In this document: piece by piece, positions 1-5,221 of the stretch
Layout: the number at the start of each line of letters is the position of its first letter
How positions within the stretch are numbered: position 1 is the stretch's first letter
Source: Desulfobacterales bacterium
GTDB taxonomy: Bacteria > Desulfobacterota > Desulfobacteria > Desulfobacterales > JASFBJ01
Assembly: GCA_030149585.1 (NCBI GenBank)
Contig: JASFBJ010000220.1
Coordinates: forward strand, 1 to 6,199
Length of the DNA stretch: 6,199 nt
Direction: 5' to 3'
Notes under the pieces: model-generated
The model's input: the letters and a program-made list of their open reading frames with translations, nothing else
Database searches by the model: none
What the model was told of the DNA's origin: nothing
Translations under genes and position numbers: made by a program

Positions 1-86
1 TGGATTTGCATATTTCGGAATTGGCCGGCCCCCGGTAAAATTACAGAAATAATTAAGAACGAGGACGAAATAACATCCACAAGTAG

Positions 87-97
87 GCGCACAGATT
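87..97. repeat. 11-bp direct repeat, copy left of the toxin-antitoxin module
   Basis: GCGCACAGATT at 87-97 recurs exactly at 1163-1173, beyond the end of the toxin gene. Together with a second exact repeat (ATAGTTGGGG at 285-294 and 1301-1310) in the same left-right order, it brackets the toxin-antitoxin pair. The sequence between the repeats does not align, so this is not a long duplication. It may be chance. Confidence 0.4.
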
Positions 98-150
98 AAT
101 GTCTATCTTAGCGCTGAATCGTCAATTTATCGTTTATAGCACACAATGCG

Positions 151-288
151 ATGTTTGAGGAAATCAGGGACAGGGCTATGAAAGTTTTTCCGGTCCGGTT
201 GCATTCAGAAGTGTTTTTCTTTATGATTGATTGCATTGTTAAATTGTTGGTAAGTCAAGACACCATCAAGAAAATAAAAGAAGAATAG
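151..288 (+). CDS. Possible small ORF, 45 residues, not recognised
   Basis: ATG at 151 opens a 45-codon frame ending in TAG at 286. The N-terminal part is mixed charged and hydrophobic (MFEEIRDRAMKVFPVRLHSE), followed by a hydrophobic patch (VFFFMIDCIVKLLV) and a lysine/glutamate-rich tail (KKIKEE). It is too short for a domain assignment. It could be a genuine small protein, the decayed tail of a mobile-element gene, or a chance ORF. No Shine-Dalgarno sequence precedes the ATG, and the frame is already open from 118, so the start is uncertain. The weight of evidence favours non-functional or chance. Confidence 0.18.
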   Translation: MFEEIRDRAMKVFPVRLHSEVFFFMIDCIVKLLVSQDTIKKIKEE

Positions 289-294
289 TTGGGG
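285..294. repeat. 10-bp direct repeat, copy left of the toxin-antitoxin module
   Basis: ATAGTTGGGG at 285-294 recurs exactly at 1301-1310. In both places it is followed within one base by AAG (GGGGCAAG and GGGGAAG). It lies on both sides of the toxin-antitoxin genes and keeps the same order as the 11-bp repeat at 87/1163. It could be a remnant of an insertion or of a dispersed repeat, or it could be coincidence. Confidence 0.35.
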
Positions 295-419
295 CAAGAG
301 AAAAATCTACATAACATGGCAGAAAATAGCCTGTATTCGCGCCAAAAGTTTACGAAAAATAAATCTCTGAACACCCTGTTTTCAAGGATAGACCATGTGG
401 GCGAGAATTGCTGGACTAA

Positions 420-443
420 GTGTAATGTGACACCTTTTTTTTT
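420..443 (+). promoter_or_regulatory. Short hairpin plus nine T residues ahead of the antitoxin gene
   Basis: GTGT at 420-423 can pair with ACAC at 430-433 around a 6-base loop. A run of nine T residues follows at 435-443, only 9 bases before the antitoxin's AGGAGG. The stem is only four base pairs, which is weak for an intrinsic terminator. The arrangement could be a marginal attenuator, a site where transcripts from the left end, or simply a low-complexity tract within the promoter region. Confidence 0.2.
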
Positions 444-465
444 CTGAAGATGAGGAGGCCAAACA

Positions 466-720
466 ATGAAGACTTATCAATTTGAATCAGTCATTGAAGA
501 CAATGGGATTATTGTACTCCCTGAACAAATGAAATCCTTACACAAACATCGAGTCAAACTCATTCTGATTGATTTGGACACGTTTCCACCCGATCCTGTG
601 CAGCAATTAACCCAAATTACCCAGAAATATCTTGCCATAACGGATGAAGCTGACTTGTCGATTTCAGACATCTACACGCAACGGGAGCAAAGTTATGAAC
701 GAACCTTTGTGTTTGATTGA
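466..720 (+). CDS. VapB-like antitoxin of a PIN-toxin pair
   Basis: This 84-residue protein is the probable antitoxin for the PIN ribonuclease encoded by the overlapping downstream gene. The N-terminal half (about residues 1-40: MKTYQFESVIEDNGIIVLPE followed by a short basic stretch and VKLILID) has the beta-strand pattern of small AbrB/DUF2281-type antitoxins, with an 'xxGxIxLPE' core, and would bind its own promoter as a dimer. The C-terminal half (about 45-84) is polar and acidic and would wrap the toxin to block its active site. The start is well supported: AGGAGG at 453-458 lies 7 bases before ATG 466. The last 26 bases overlap the toxin gene in another frame, so the two are translationally coupled. 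The class is inferred from size, position and N-terminal pattern. No DNA-binding domain can be assigned with certainty from the sequence alone. Confidence 0.8.
   Translation: MKTYQFESVIEDNGIIVLPEQMKSLHKHRVKLILIDLDTFPPDPVQQLTQITQKYLAITDEADLSISDIYTQREQSYERTFVFD
683..687 (+). promoter_or_regulatory. Ribosome binding site that sets the toxin start
   Basis: GGGAG at 683-687 lies 7 bases before ATG 695 and inside the antitoxin gene. The in-frame ATG at 644 has no comparable site and would add 17 residues that do not resemble a PIN-domain N-terminus. Translation from 695 begins MNEPLCLIDTDIF, with the first catalytic Asp near the N-terminus as is usual for VapC. Confidence 0.75.
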
Positions 721-1135
721 TACCGATATTTTTAGTTATATTCTCAAGCGGATGGAACCTGCATATCATCGAAGCCGCGAGTATTTACAGCAACATCACC
801 GTTTTACCACCAGTTGTCTAACTTATTATGAATGTTTTCGCGGATATAAAGCCGTTGGTGCGACAAAGCGATTGCAGGTTTTTAAAGAATATCTCATGTT
901 GACCGATATCTTGTATCTTGATCAACCAATCTTGGACAAAGCCGCCGAAATATATGGAGTTCTCAAGCCAAAAGGCATTTTTCCAGGAGAATTTGATGTG
1001 CTGATTGGCGCGACCGCCTTGACGTACAAGATGGTTGTGGTAACCAATAATGAAGACCATTATGAGGGGATGAAACGCCATTTCTCATTAGAAGTGCGGA
1101 ATTGGATGAAGAAGCCAGAGAATCATGAAGCGTAA
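695..1135 (+). CDS. vapC: VapC-type PIN-domain ribonuclease toxin
   Basis: This 146-residue toxin is a Mg2+-dependent endoribonuclease of the PIN fold. Family members cleave tRNA or other RNA and arrest growth when the antitoxin is lost. The acidic residues expected in the active site are visible: D9 in LIDTDIF, E46 in TYYECFRG, D101 in GEFDVLIGATAL, and the closing TNNEDHYE motif at 117-124, whose N119/D121 region matches the usual 'TxNxxDF' end. The length is normal for the family, and nothing is missing, so the protein is probably active. The start at 695 is preferred because a ribosome binding site sits 7 bases upstream and the PIN fold then begins at once. The gene overlaps the antitoxin gene by 26 bases, the usual antitoxin-first order that keeps toxin synthesis coupled. 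The RNA target cannot be read from the sequence. Confidence 0.9.
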   Translation: MNEPLCLIDTDIFSYILKRMEPAYHRSREYLQQHHRFTTSCLTYYECFRGYKAVGATKRLQVFKEYLMLTDILYLDQPILDKAAEIYGVLKPKGIFPGEFDVLIGATALTYKMVVVTNNEDHYEGMKRHFSLEVRNWMKKPENHEA

Positions 1136-1289
1136 AATATTATCCATTACAATCACAAAGAAGCGCACAGATTTAGGTTTGTTCGATATACCCGATCTAA
1201 AATTAGGTACAAAAGTTGCAGGAATAGCGAGCTATTTCAAGATTTTTGTGCCTATTTCAGATCAGGCAGATCGGGCAAAGATGGCCTGA
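1125..1289 (+). CDS. Possible small ORF, 54 residues, overlapping the end of vapC
   Basis: ATG at 1125 lies inside the last codons of the toxin gene (11-base overlap) and opens a 54-codon frame ending in TGA at 1287. The product would start MKRKILSITITKKRTDLGLF, continue through a mixed hydrophobic stretch (VAGIASYFKIFVPIS) and end in a small polar tail (DQADRAKMA). The terminal-overlap geometry is what a third co-transcribed gene would show. Against this, the only upstream purine stretch is a weak AGAG at 1118-1121, and no family is recognised. It could be a small accessory protein, a decayed gene, or a chance ORF. Chance or decay seems more likely. Confidence 0.2.
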   Translation: MKRKILSITITKKRTDLGLFDIPDLKLGTKVAGIASYFKIFVPISDQADRAKMA

Positions 1290-1318
1290 AGCTGTGATGC
1301 ATAGTTGGGGAAGTTATT

Positions 1319-1348
1319 TTGTCCTCGTTCCTTATCTGATAATCTATA
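1319..1348 (+). promoter_or_regulatory. Weak candidate promoter for the four-gene operon
   Basis: TTGTCC at 1319-1324 and TCTATA at 1343-1348 are separated by 18 bases. They lie about 25 bases before the NadE-like gene, in the only sizeable gap (1136-1373) ahead of the operon. Matches to the sigma-70 consensus are partial (4 of 6 and 3 of 6). GATAAT at 1338-1343 is a better -10 but lacks a good -35. A promoter is expected here from the gene layout, but its exact position is a guess. Confidence 0.2.
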
Positions 1349-1373
1349 GAAGAAATTACATTTAGAGGCTAAT

Positions 1374-2369
1374 ATGACAAATACAAAATTTTCAGTTGAA
1401 ACATTGAAAGTCAATCCGGAAAAAGAAGTAGATAAAATCATTGGACAAATTCGGAGATTATTGACTACCAGGCTTAAACGCCGTGGACTGGTTGTTGGAG
1501 TTTCAGGAGGTATTGACAGCAGTGTTTCCCTTGCCCTGGCTTCAAAAGCTATCGGCCCTGAAAAGGTTTTGGCTTTGCTCATGCCTGAGCGCGATTCTGC
1601 TGATGAAACATTGGATCTTAGCACCCTGGTGGCGGATCATTTTAAAGTGGAAAAAATTCATGAAAATATTTCAGAAATTTTAAAGGCAGTTGGATTTTAC
1701 AGCAGATATGATAATGCTGTCAGACAGGTTATCCCGGAATATAATGAAAATTGGAAATCCAAAATTATAACTCCCAATATAATTGAAACAAAAGGATTTA
1801 GTCTGTTTTCAATTGTGGCTAAGCCACCGGAAGGTGAAATTATAAAGAAGCGTTTACCGCTTAAGGCATATCTTGAAATTGTCGCTGCTACAAATTTTAA
1901 ACAGCGAACCCGGAAAATGCTGGAGTATTACCATGCTGACAGAAAAAATTTTGCTGTTATTGGAACACCTAACAGGCTGGAGTATGACCAGGGATTTTTT
2001 GTGAAACTTGGGGATGGCGCTGCCGATATTAAACCCATAGCCCATCTTTATAAAACCCAGGTTTATGAGCTGGCAAAATATCTCGGCGTTCCTGAAAAGA
2101 TCAGAAAACGCCCGCCAACAACCGACACATATTCACTGCCTCAGGGGCAGGATGAGTTCTATTTTTCTTTACCCTATGAGAAGATGGATCTTTGCCTCTA
2201 CGGCAAGAATAACAACCTGGCTATTGAAGTTGTTGCAAAGGCACTGGACTTAACAATAGAACAAATAAAACGTGTTTACGATGATATTGACACAAAACGC
2301 GTTACCACCCGTTATCTGCACCTTTCACCGCTTTTGATAGAAGATGTCGGGGAAATCACTGTTTACTAA
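1374..2369 (+). CDS. nadE: NAD-synthetase-family (NadE-like) ATP-dependent amide-forming enzyme
   Basis: Family members adenylate a carboxylate and displace AMP with ammonia. Classical NadE converts nicotinate adenine dinucleotide to NAD+ in the cytoplasm. The PP-loop SGGIDSS (44-50) binds ATP. GTPNRLEYDQGFF (197-209, with the metal-binding-type Glu at 203), GDGAADIKPIAHLYKTQV (213-230) and the KRPPTTD...QGQDE region (245-261) are the other hallmark blocks. No N-terminal glutaminase domain is present, so free ammonia or a partner must supply nitrogen. At 331 residues it is longer than usual single-domain NadE (about 245-275). The extra length lies mainly at about 113-170, plus a few residues within the 250-260 loop. 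AGAGG at 1364-1368 supports the start. It heads an operon with a carrier protein, an AMP ligase and a deacetylase, which suggests a pathway-specific paralogue. Ordinary NAD+ synthesis remains possible. Family assignment is sure, substrate is not. Confidence 0.85.
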   Translation: MTNTKFSVETLKVNPEKEVDKIIGQIRRLLTTRLKRRGLVVGVSGGIDSSVSLALASKAIGPEKVLALLMPERDSADETLDLSTLVADHFKVEKIHENISEILKAVGFYSRYDNAVRQVIPEYNENWKSKIITPNIIETKGFSLFSIVAKPPEGEIIKKRLPLKAYLEIVAATNFKQRTRKMLEYYHADRKNFAVIGTPNRLEYDQGFFVKLGDGAADIKPIAHLYKTQVYELAKYLGVPEKIRKRPPTTDTYSLPQGQDEFYFSLPYEKMDLCLYGKNNNLAIEVVAKALDLTIEQIKRVYDDIDTKRVTTRYLHLSPLLIEDVGEITVY

Positions 2370-2410
2370 TAAAACAGCTTACTAATAAAACGGTTTACTA
2401 ATAAAATTGA
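2363..2410. repeat. Three tandem 16-bp repeats across the nadE-like stop codon
   Basis: TTACTAATAAAACAGC (2363-2378), TTACTAATAAAACGGT (2379-2394) and TTACTAATAAAATTGA (2395-2410) are adjacent copies that differ only in the last four or five bases. The first copy contains the gene's own TAA (2367-2369) followed at once by a second in-frame TAA. Because the unit is 16 bp, the TAA of each copy falls in a different reading frame, so all three frames are closed before the carrier-protein gene. Confidence 0.85.
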
Positions 2411-2440
2411 TTTTTAAAAAAGAAAAATATCAGGGATAAT

Positions 2441-2689
2441 ATGAGCGATATAAAAAGCAAAATTAAAGAATTTATAATCGACAATTTTTTATTTGGAGAT
2501 GCTGACGGCCTTAATGATGAAACCTCTTTTCTGGATGAGGGGATCATTGATTCAACAGGTATTCTTGAACTGGTTAATTTTTTGGAAGAAGAGTTTTCCA
2601 TAGCAGTTGATGATGAAGAACTGATTCCTGAGAATCTTGATTCAATAAAGAATGTGGCAGCCTACCTGGAACAAAAGATCAAGGCATAG
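2441..2689 (+). CDS. Acyl carrier protein, stand-alone
   Basis: This 82-residue, strongly acidic four-helix carrier protein would be modified with a phosphopantetheine arm and hold an acyl or aminoacyl group as a thioester. The attachment site is S38 in DEGIIDSTGILELVNFLEEE (32-51). The usual 'DSL' is DST here, and the following helix 2 pattern (ILELVNFLEEEF) is intact. Helix 4 ends with NVAAYLEQKIKA. AGGGA at 2432-2436 precedes the ATG by only four bases, a slightly tight spacing. The gene lies 8 bases ahead of an AMP-forming ligase, the usual layout for a dedicated carrier loaded by its neighbour, and is unlikely to be the housekeeping AcpP of fatty-acid synthesis because no fab genes adjoin it. 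A phosphopantetheinyl transferase must act from elsewhere. The cargo is unknown. Confidence 0.9.
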   Translation: MSDIKSKIKEFIIDNFLFGDADGLNDETSFLDEGIIDSTGILELVNFLEEEFSIAVDDEELIPENLDSIKNVAAYLEQKIKA

Positions 2690-2697
2690 AAAATCAG

Positions 2698-4266
2698 ATG
2701 ATTTTACCAGCCTGCACCCATATTCATCATTTTCTGGAAAACAGCGCTTTGCGTCTGCCTGATAAAGTTGCCCTGATTCACGATGGAACTCGCGCCACTT
2801 ATGCTCAAATCAATAATGCTGCCAATTGCCTGGCCAACTGGCTGATCAATAATAAAGTTTTTCCCGGGGACCGGATTGTTCTTCTTTTGGAAAATTCTCT
2901 TGAGTATGCTGTTGGTTATTATGGTATTTTAAAATCAGGGGCTGTTGCAGTGCCTTTGAGTACTGATATTAAACCTGATGCTTTAAATTATTTTTTGTCT
3001 GAGATAGAGCCCGCAGTAATTATTTCAGCCAAACGCTTTGTACGTCTATTTAAGGCAGCAGATAGCATAATACTCCAAAAATCAAAAATTCTGATTAAAA
3101 ATTATTCGGCAATATTAAAATCTTCAGGCCTGAACTCTTCCAGTATAGATGTGTCGGACTTTGATGAATTGATTTCTCAAGACCTGAAAGATAATCCAAA
3201 AATCAAAATTTTTGAAAATGCTCTTGCATCTATTATTTATACTTCCGGTTCCACAGGCAAACCAAAGGGAGTAATGCTTTCGCATAAAAATATTGCCACC
3301 AATACTGCTTCAATATGCCAATATCTTCAATTAACTGAAAAAGAAATTCAGATGGTGGTTTTGCCGTTTTTTTATGTGATGGGTAAATCTTTGATTAACA
3401 CTCATTTCGCGGTTGGCGGAACAGTTGTTTTAAATAATAAATTTGCCTTTCCAGCGGCTGTTATAAATCAGATGATAGAAGAAAAAATAACCGGTTTTTC
3501 AGGCGTTCCTTCAACCTATGCCTATCTTCTTCACCGCTCACCACTTGCAAAAAAACGTGATCAATTACAATCCTTGAGATACTGCTCCCAGGCCGGCGGG
3601 CATATGGCATTGGCAGTAAAAAAAGCTCTGCGCAGAGCATTGCCCGACAAAACAGATATTTATATCATGTACGGGGCAACAGAAGTTGCCGCGCGACTGA
3701 CTTTTCTTGAGCCAAATAGATTTGCAGAGAAAATCGATTCCATCGGCAAACCAATTCCAGGCAGCAAAGTGAAACTACTTGATAAAAAAGGGCATGATGT
3801 GGAGCCTGGCCAAAAAGGAGAAATTATTGCCTCTGGTGATAATATTATGCAAGGATATTGGAAAGATGAAATCGCAACAGCAAAGGTGCTTGATGATAAG
3901 GGCTATCATACCGGAGATCTGGCTTATCAGGATCAGGAGGGGTTTTTATATATTAAAGGGCGTAAAGACAGTTTAATTAAAGTGAGCGGCCATAGAATTA
4001 ATCCCCAGGAGATAGAAGATATCATGCTGGCAACCGGATTATTCATTGAGGTTGCAGTGCTTGGTCTTCCGGATAATTTATCAGGCAACAAGCTTGTGGC
4101 TGTTATAGTTCCTGAAAATGGGGATTGCACTGAAAAGAGAGTTTTTGAAGCATGCGCAAAAAAATTGCCCAAATATAAGATGCCGGCAGAAATAAAGATG
4201 ATTCGGGCCCTACCCAAAAACGCCAGTGGTAAAATTGATCGCAGCAGATGTATAGAACTTTTATAA
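2698..4266 (+). CDS. AMP-forming acyl ligase (ANL superfamily), likely loads the carrier protein
   Basis: This 522-residue enzyme adenylates a carboxylic acid with ATP and passes it to a thiol, here most likely the phosphopantetheine of the adjacent carrier protein, otherwise CoA. The full set of ANL motifs is present: the phosphate-binding loop YTSGSTGKPKG (181-191), YGATE (325-329), HTGDL with ribose-binding D407, the hinge region GRKDSLIKVSGHRINPQEIE (421-440), and the catalytic lysine K512 in NASGKIDR. Length is normal and both N- and C-terminal domains are complete. The N-terminus resembles acyl-CoA synthetases and DltA-like ligases, but the acid pocket cannot be decoded by eye. No transmembrane segment is seen. 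The gene follows the carrier gene after 8 bases with only a poor ribosome binding site, so it is probably translationally coupled. A fatty, hydroxy, amino or aromatic acid are all possible substrates. Confidence 0.92.
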   Translation: MILPACTHIHHFLENSALRLPDKVALIHDGTRATYAQINNAANCLANWLINNKVFPGDRIVLLLENSLEYAVGYYGILKSGAVAVPLSTDIKPDALNYFLSEIEPAVIISAKRFVRLFKAADSIILQKSKILIKNYSAILKSSGLNSSSIDVSDFDELISQDLKDNPKIKIFENALASIIYTSGSTGKPKGVMLSHKNIATNTASICQYLQLTEKEIQMVVLPFFYVMGKSLINTHFAVGGTVVLNNKFAFPAAVINQMIEEKITGFSGVPSTYAYLLHRSPLAKKRDQLQSLRYCSQAGGHMALAVKKALRRALPDKTDIYIMYGATEVAARLTFLEPNRFAEKIDSIGKPIPGSKVKLLDKKGHDVEPGQKGEIIASGDNIMQGYWKDEIATAKVLDDKGYHTGDLAYQDQEGFLYIKGRKDSLIKVSGHRINPQEIEDIMLATGLFIEVAVLGLPDNLSGNKLVAVIVPENGDCTEKRVFEACAKKLPKYKMPAEIKMIRALPKNASGKIDRSRCIELL

Positions 4267-5145
4267 ATGAATAACAAAAAATCAATCCTTCTTACAATTG
4301 ACGTTGAAGACTGGTTCCAGGTTGAAAATTTCAAGCCATGGATTCCTTTTTCTTCATGGACTGATTATAAACTGCGTGTAGAAAAAAATACTCACAACCT
4401 TCTCAACCTTTTTGACACATGCAGTTCAACTCATAACTCAATTCAAACAACATTTTTTATTCTTGGCTGGGTAGCAAAAAAACTTCCTCAGCTTGTTCTG
4501 GAAATACAGTCCAGGGGCCATGAAGTAGCATCCCATGGTTATTATCATAACCGCTGTGATCAACAAATATTCAGCGATCTGAAAAAAGACCTGGAAAACA
4601 GTAAAAAACTTCTCGAAGATATTACAGGCAGCCCGGTCATTGGATACAGGGCCCCAAGCTTTGCAGTTAATAACGATATTTTAAAGCTTATCGAAGATTG
4701 CGGTTATCTTTATGATTCCAGCTATAATTCTTTTAGTCTGCACGACCGCTACGGAAGCCTTGATCTATCAAAAAGCATTAAAAAACAGGCAGCATATCGG
4801 TTATCTGAAAAATTTTATGAAATACCGGTAAGTAATTTAAAACTTAAAACCAGGAACATGGAACTTCCCTGGAGTGGCGGCGGTTATTTTCGGCTGATAC
4901 CCCTGGGACTTTTCACAGCAGGAGTTAATATTATCCTGAAGCGAAATAATGCCTATATATTTTACATGCATCCCTGGGAGATAGATCCGGATCAGCCAAA
5001 AGTAGATAATGCCCCTGCATTTTTTAAATTTCGGCATTATCTTAATTTAAAAAGCACAAAAAAAAAGCTGTTCAAATTTATTAAAAAATTCAAGCAGCAT
5101 AAATTTATAAGCTGCAGTGAATATATAAATCACCAATTTCATTAG
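4267..5145 (+). CDS. Polysaccharide deacetylase, DUF3473 / exosortase-locus type
   Basis: This 292-residue NodB-fold carbohydrate esterase 4 would remove N-acetyl groups from a sugar or glycan precursor. Visible motifs are TIDVEDWFQ (10-18, catalytic-base Asp within DVED), the metal-binding SHGYYH pair H90/H94, GYRAPSFA (126-133) and the late YMHPWEID (233-240, with H235). The C-terminal block with LPWSGGGYFRLIP and FRHYLN is typical of the DUF3473 extension found in deacetylases from PEP-CTERM/exosortase polysaccharide loci. No signal peptide or membrane helix is present, so it acts in the cytoplasm on lipid-linked or nucleotide-linked substrate. The ATG abuts the ligase stop (TAAATG at 4264-4269), and no Shine-Dalgarno sequence is evident, so translation should be coupled. 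It would free an amine that the carrier-bound acid could then acylate. That link is inference. Confidence 0.92.
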   Translation: MNNKKSILLTIDVEDWFQVENFKPWIPFSSWTDYKLRVEKNTHNLLNLFDTCSSTHNSIQTTFFILGWVAKKLPQLVLEIQSRGHEVASHGYYHNRCDQQIFSDLKKDLENSKKLLEDITGSPVIGYRAPSFAVNNDILKLIEDCGYLYDSSYNSFSLHDRYGSLDLSKSIKKQAAYRLSEKFYEIPVSNLKLKTRNMELPWSGGGYFRLIPLGLFTAGVNIILKRNNAYIFYMHPWEIDPDQPKVDNAPAFFKFRHYLNLKSTKKKLFKFIKKFKQHKFISCSEYINHQFH

Positions 5146-5167
5146 AGCTCGGCTCATTAGGGGCTCT
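5144..5167 (+). other. Inverted repeat spanning the deacetylase stop codon
   Basis: AGAGCTC at 5144-5150 can pair with GGGCTCT at 5161-5167 (seven pairs, one G-U, 10-base loop). The first arm includes the last two bases of the TAG stop. It is followed by a run of A, not T, so it is not a standard intrinsic terminator for this strand. It may stabilise the mRNA end or weakly separate the operon from the next gene. Confidence 0.3.
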
Positions 5168-5221
5168 GAAAAAAAACTATATCATCCCAAACCGCCCTGG
5201 CTATTTGCAGGAAAAAATTAT

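Larger units (their letters stand above)
1..465. other. Upstream region without a recognised gene
   Basis: No protein I recognise is encoded here on either strand. On the + strand, frame 1 is open from base 1 to a TAA at 97-99 (32 codons). It could be the tail of a gene entering from the left, but the sequence resembles nothing I know. The same frame is open again from 118 to 447 apart from one TAG at 286-288, giving two short ORFs (151-288 and 316-447). The second, 43 codons from ATG 316, has no visible ribosome binding site and ends in the T-run ahead of the antitoxin gene. The stretch is best read as intergenic or decayed sequence containing the promoter of the toxin-antitoxin pair, although no convincing -35/-10 pair could be picked out. 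Confidence 0.6.

Noticed and set aside
1..465. Riboswitch or structured non-coding RNA upstream of the toxin-antitoxin pair
   Set aside because: I found no recognisable aptamer core or long paired stems. The region is AT-rich with only a weak 4-bp hairpin near the T-run.
466..1135. Toxin-antitoxin pair as part of an intact mobile element
   Set aside because: No transposase, integrase, tRNA target site or terminal inverted repeat is visible. Only short direct repeats flank it.
1262..1624. 120-codon open frame on the minus strand at the start of the NadE-like gene
   Set aside because: It lies opposite a clearly conserved coding region (PP-loop) and its product has no recognisable domain. It is a shadow of the real gene.
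2398..2601. 67-codon minus-strand frame opposite the carrier-protein gene, with a hydrophobic C-terminus
   Set aside because: The hydrophobic tail is the reverse translation of the AT-rich gap and carrier helix 1. The + strand carrier protein explains the sequence.
3933..4334. 133-codon open frame on the minus strand across the ligase/deacetylase junction
   Set aside because: It runs opposite the conserved hinge region and catalytic lysine region of the ligase. No plausible protein family or ribosome binding site was seen.
5144..5180. Intrinsic terminator after the deacetylase gene
   Set aside because: The stem is real, but it is followed by A residues rather than T on the + strand, and no convergent gene on the minus strand would use it.
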